Below, piece after piece: positions 5,386-5,425 of a stretch of DNA of 5,425 nt. Made by a program: the position numbers and the translations under genes. How positions within the stretch are numbered: the stretch's first letter is position 1; every line of letters begins with the position of its first letter. This DNA is from JBFGFG01 sp041627475 (lineage in GTDB: Bacteria; Actinomycetota; Nitriliruptoria; Nitriliruptorales; Nitriliruptoraceae), in the NCBI GenBank assembly GCA_041627475.1, contig JBFKQZ010000216.1, forward strand, positions 1 through 5,425, in the 5' to 3' direction. Below the pieces are notes generated by a model. That model was given only the letters and a program-made list of their open reading frames with translations. It did not search any database and was not told the DNA's origin.

Positions 5386-5425
5386 CGCGTGGACACCTGT
5401 GACAGAGGCGGGGCGAGGCGAGGAG
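5386..5425. other. Non-coding tail at the window edge
   Basis: These 40 bases follow the sulfotransferase stop. They hold one copy of the TGTGAC motif and then a purine-rich G-run ending GGCGAGGCGAGGAG. The final AGGAG would serve as a ribosome site if a + strand gene began just past the edge. I see no clear terminator hairpin. Confidence 0.3.

Noticed and set aside
1..5425. CRISPR array, tRNA/rRNA, insertion sequence ends or attachment sites
   Set aside because: I looked on both strands and saw no spaced direct repeats, cloverleaf sequence, transposase or paired terminal inverted repeats with target duplications.

Overview
The window is very GC-rich throughout, with GTG starts, clear Shine-Dalgarno sites and short intergenic gaps. 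Three features point to a high-GC actinomycete (Actinomycetota): a DUF222/13E12-type HNH protein, a MshB/Mca-like PIG-L hydrolase, and a TANNNT-type -10 box placed exactly for leaderless transcription. Genus cannot be fixed from this sequence. It reads as ordinary chromosome. I see no integrase, transposase, tRNA, rRNA, CRISPR array or phage gene, and no gene-free stretch longer than about 130 bases.

Layout: (1) Bases 2-76 hold the last 24 codons of a + strand gene whose C-terminus matches uracil phosphoribosyltransferase (upp). A GC-rich hairpin follows at once. (2) A two-gene minus-strand operon covers 158-1551. A PIG-L family zinc hydrolase is upstream and a flavin reductase-like FMN-binding protein is downstream, joined by a 4-base ATGA stop/start overlap. 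(3) A 98-base divergent gap (1552-1649) separates this operon from a + strand unit. That unit is ribonuclease D (rnd, 1650-2765) followed 3 bases later by a 57-aa single-pass membrane protein (2769-2942) that is easily missed because it is so short. (4) A strong 13-bp hairpin (2952-2988) lies between this unit and the convergent DUF222-HNH endonuclease-like gene (2990-4300, minus strand). (5) A second divergent gap (4301-4431) separates the HNH gene from a PAPS-dependent-type sulfotransferase (4432-5385, +). The last 40 bases are non-coding.

Functionally this is a housekeeping and accessory mix rather than one pathway: pyrimidine salvage, thiol/GlcNAc-type deacetylation or amide hydrolysis with a flavin partner, RNA 3' maturation, an HNH protein of unclear role, and sulfation of an unknown acceptor. 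I did not find a clear new multi-gene system. The best leads are the small membrane protein co-translated with RNase D, the translationally coupled PIG-L/flavin reductase pair, and a repeated TGTGAC-centred motif found only in the non-coding or start-site DNA around the sulfotransferase.
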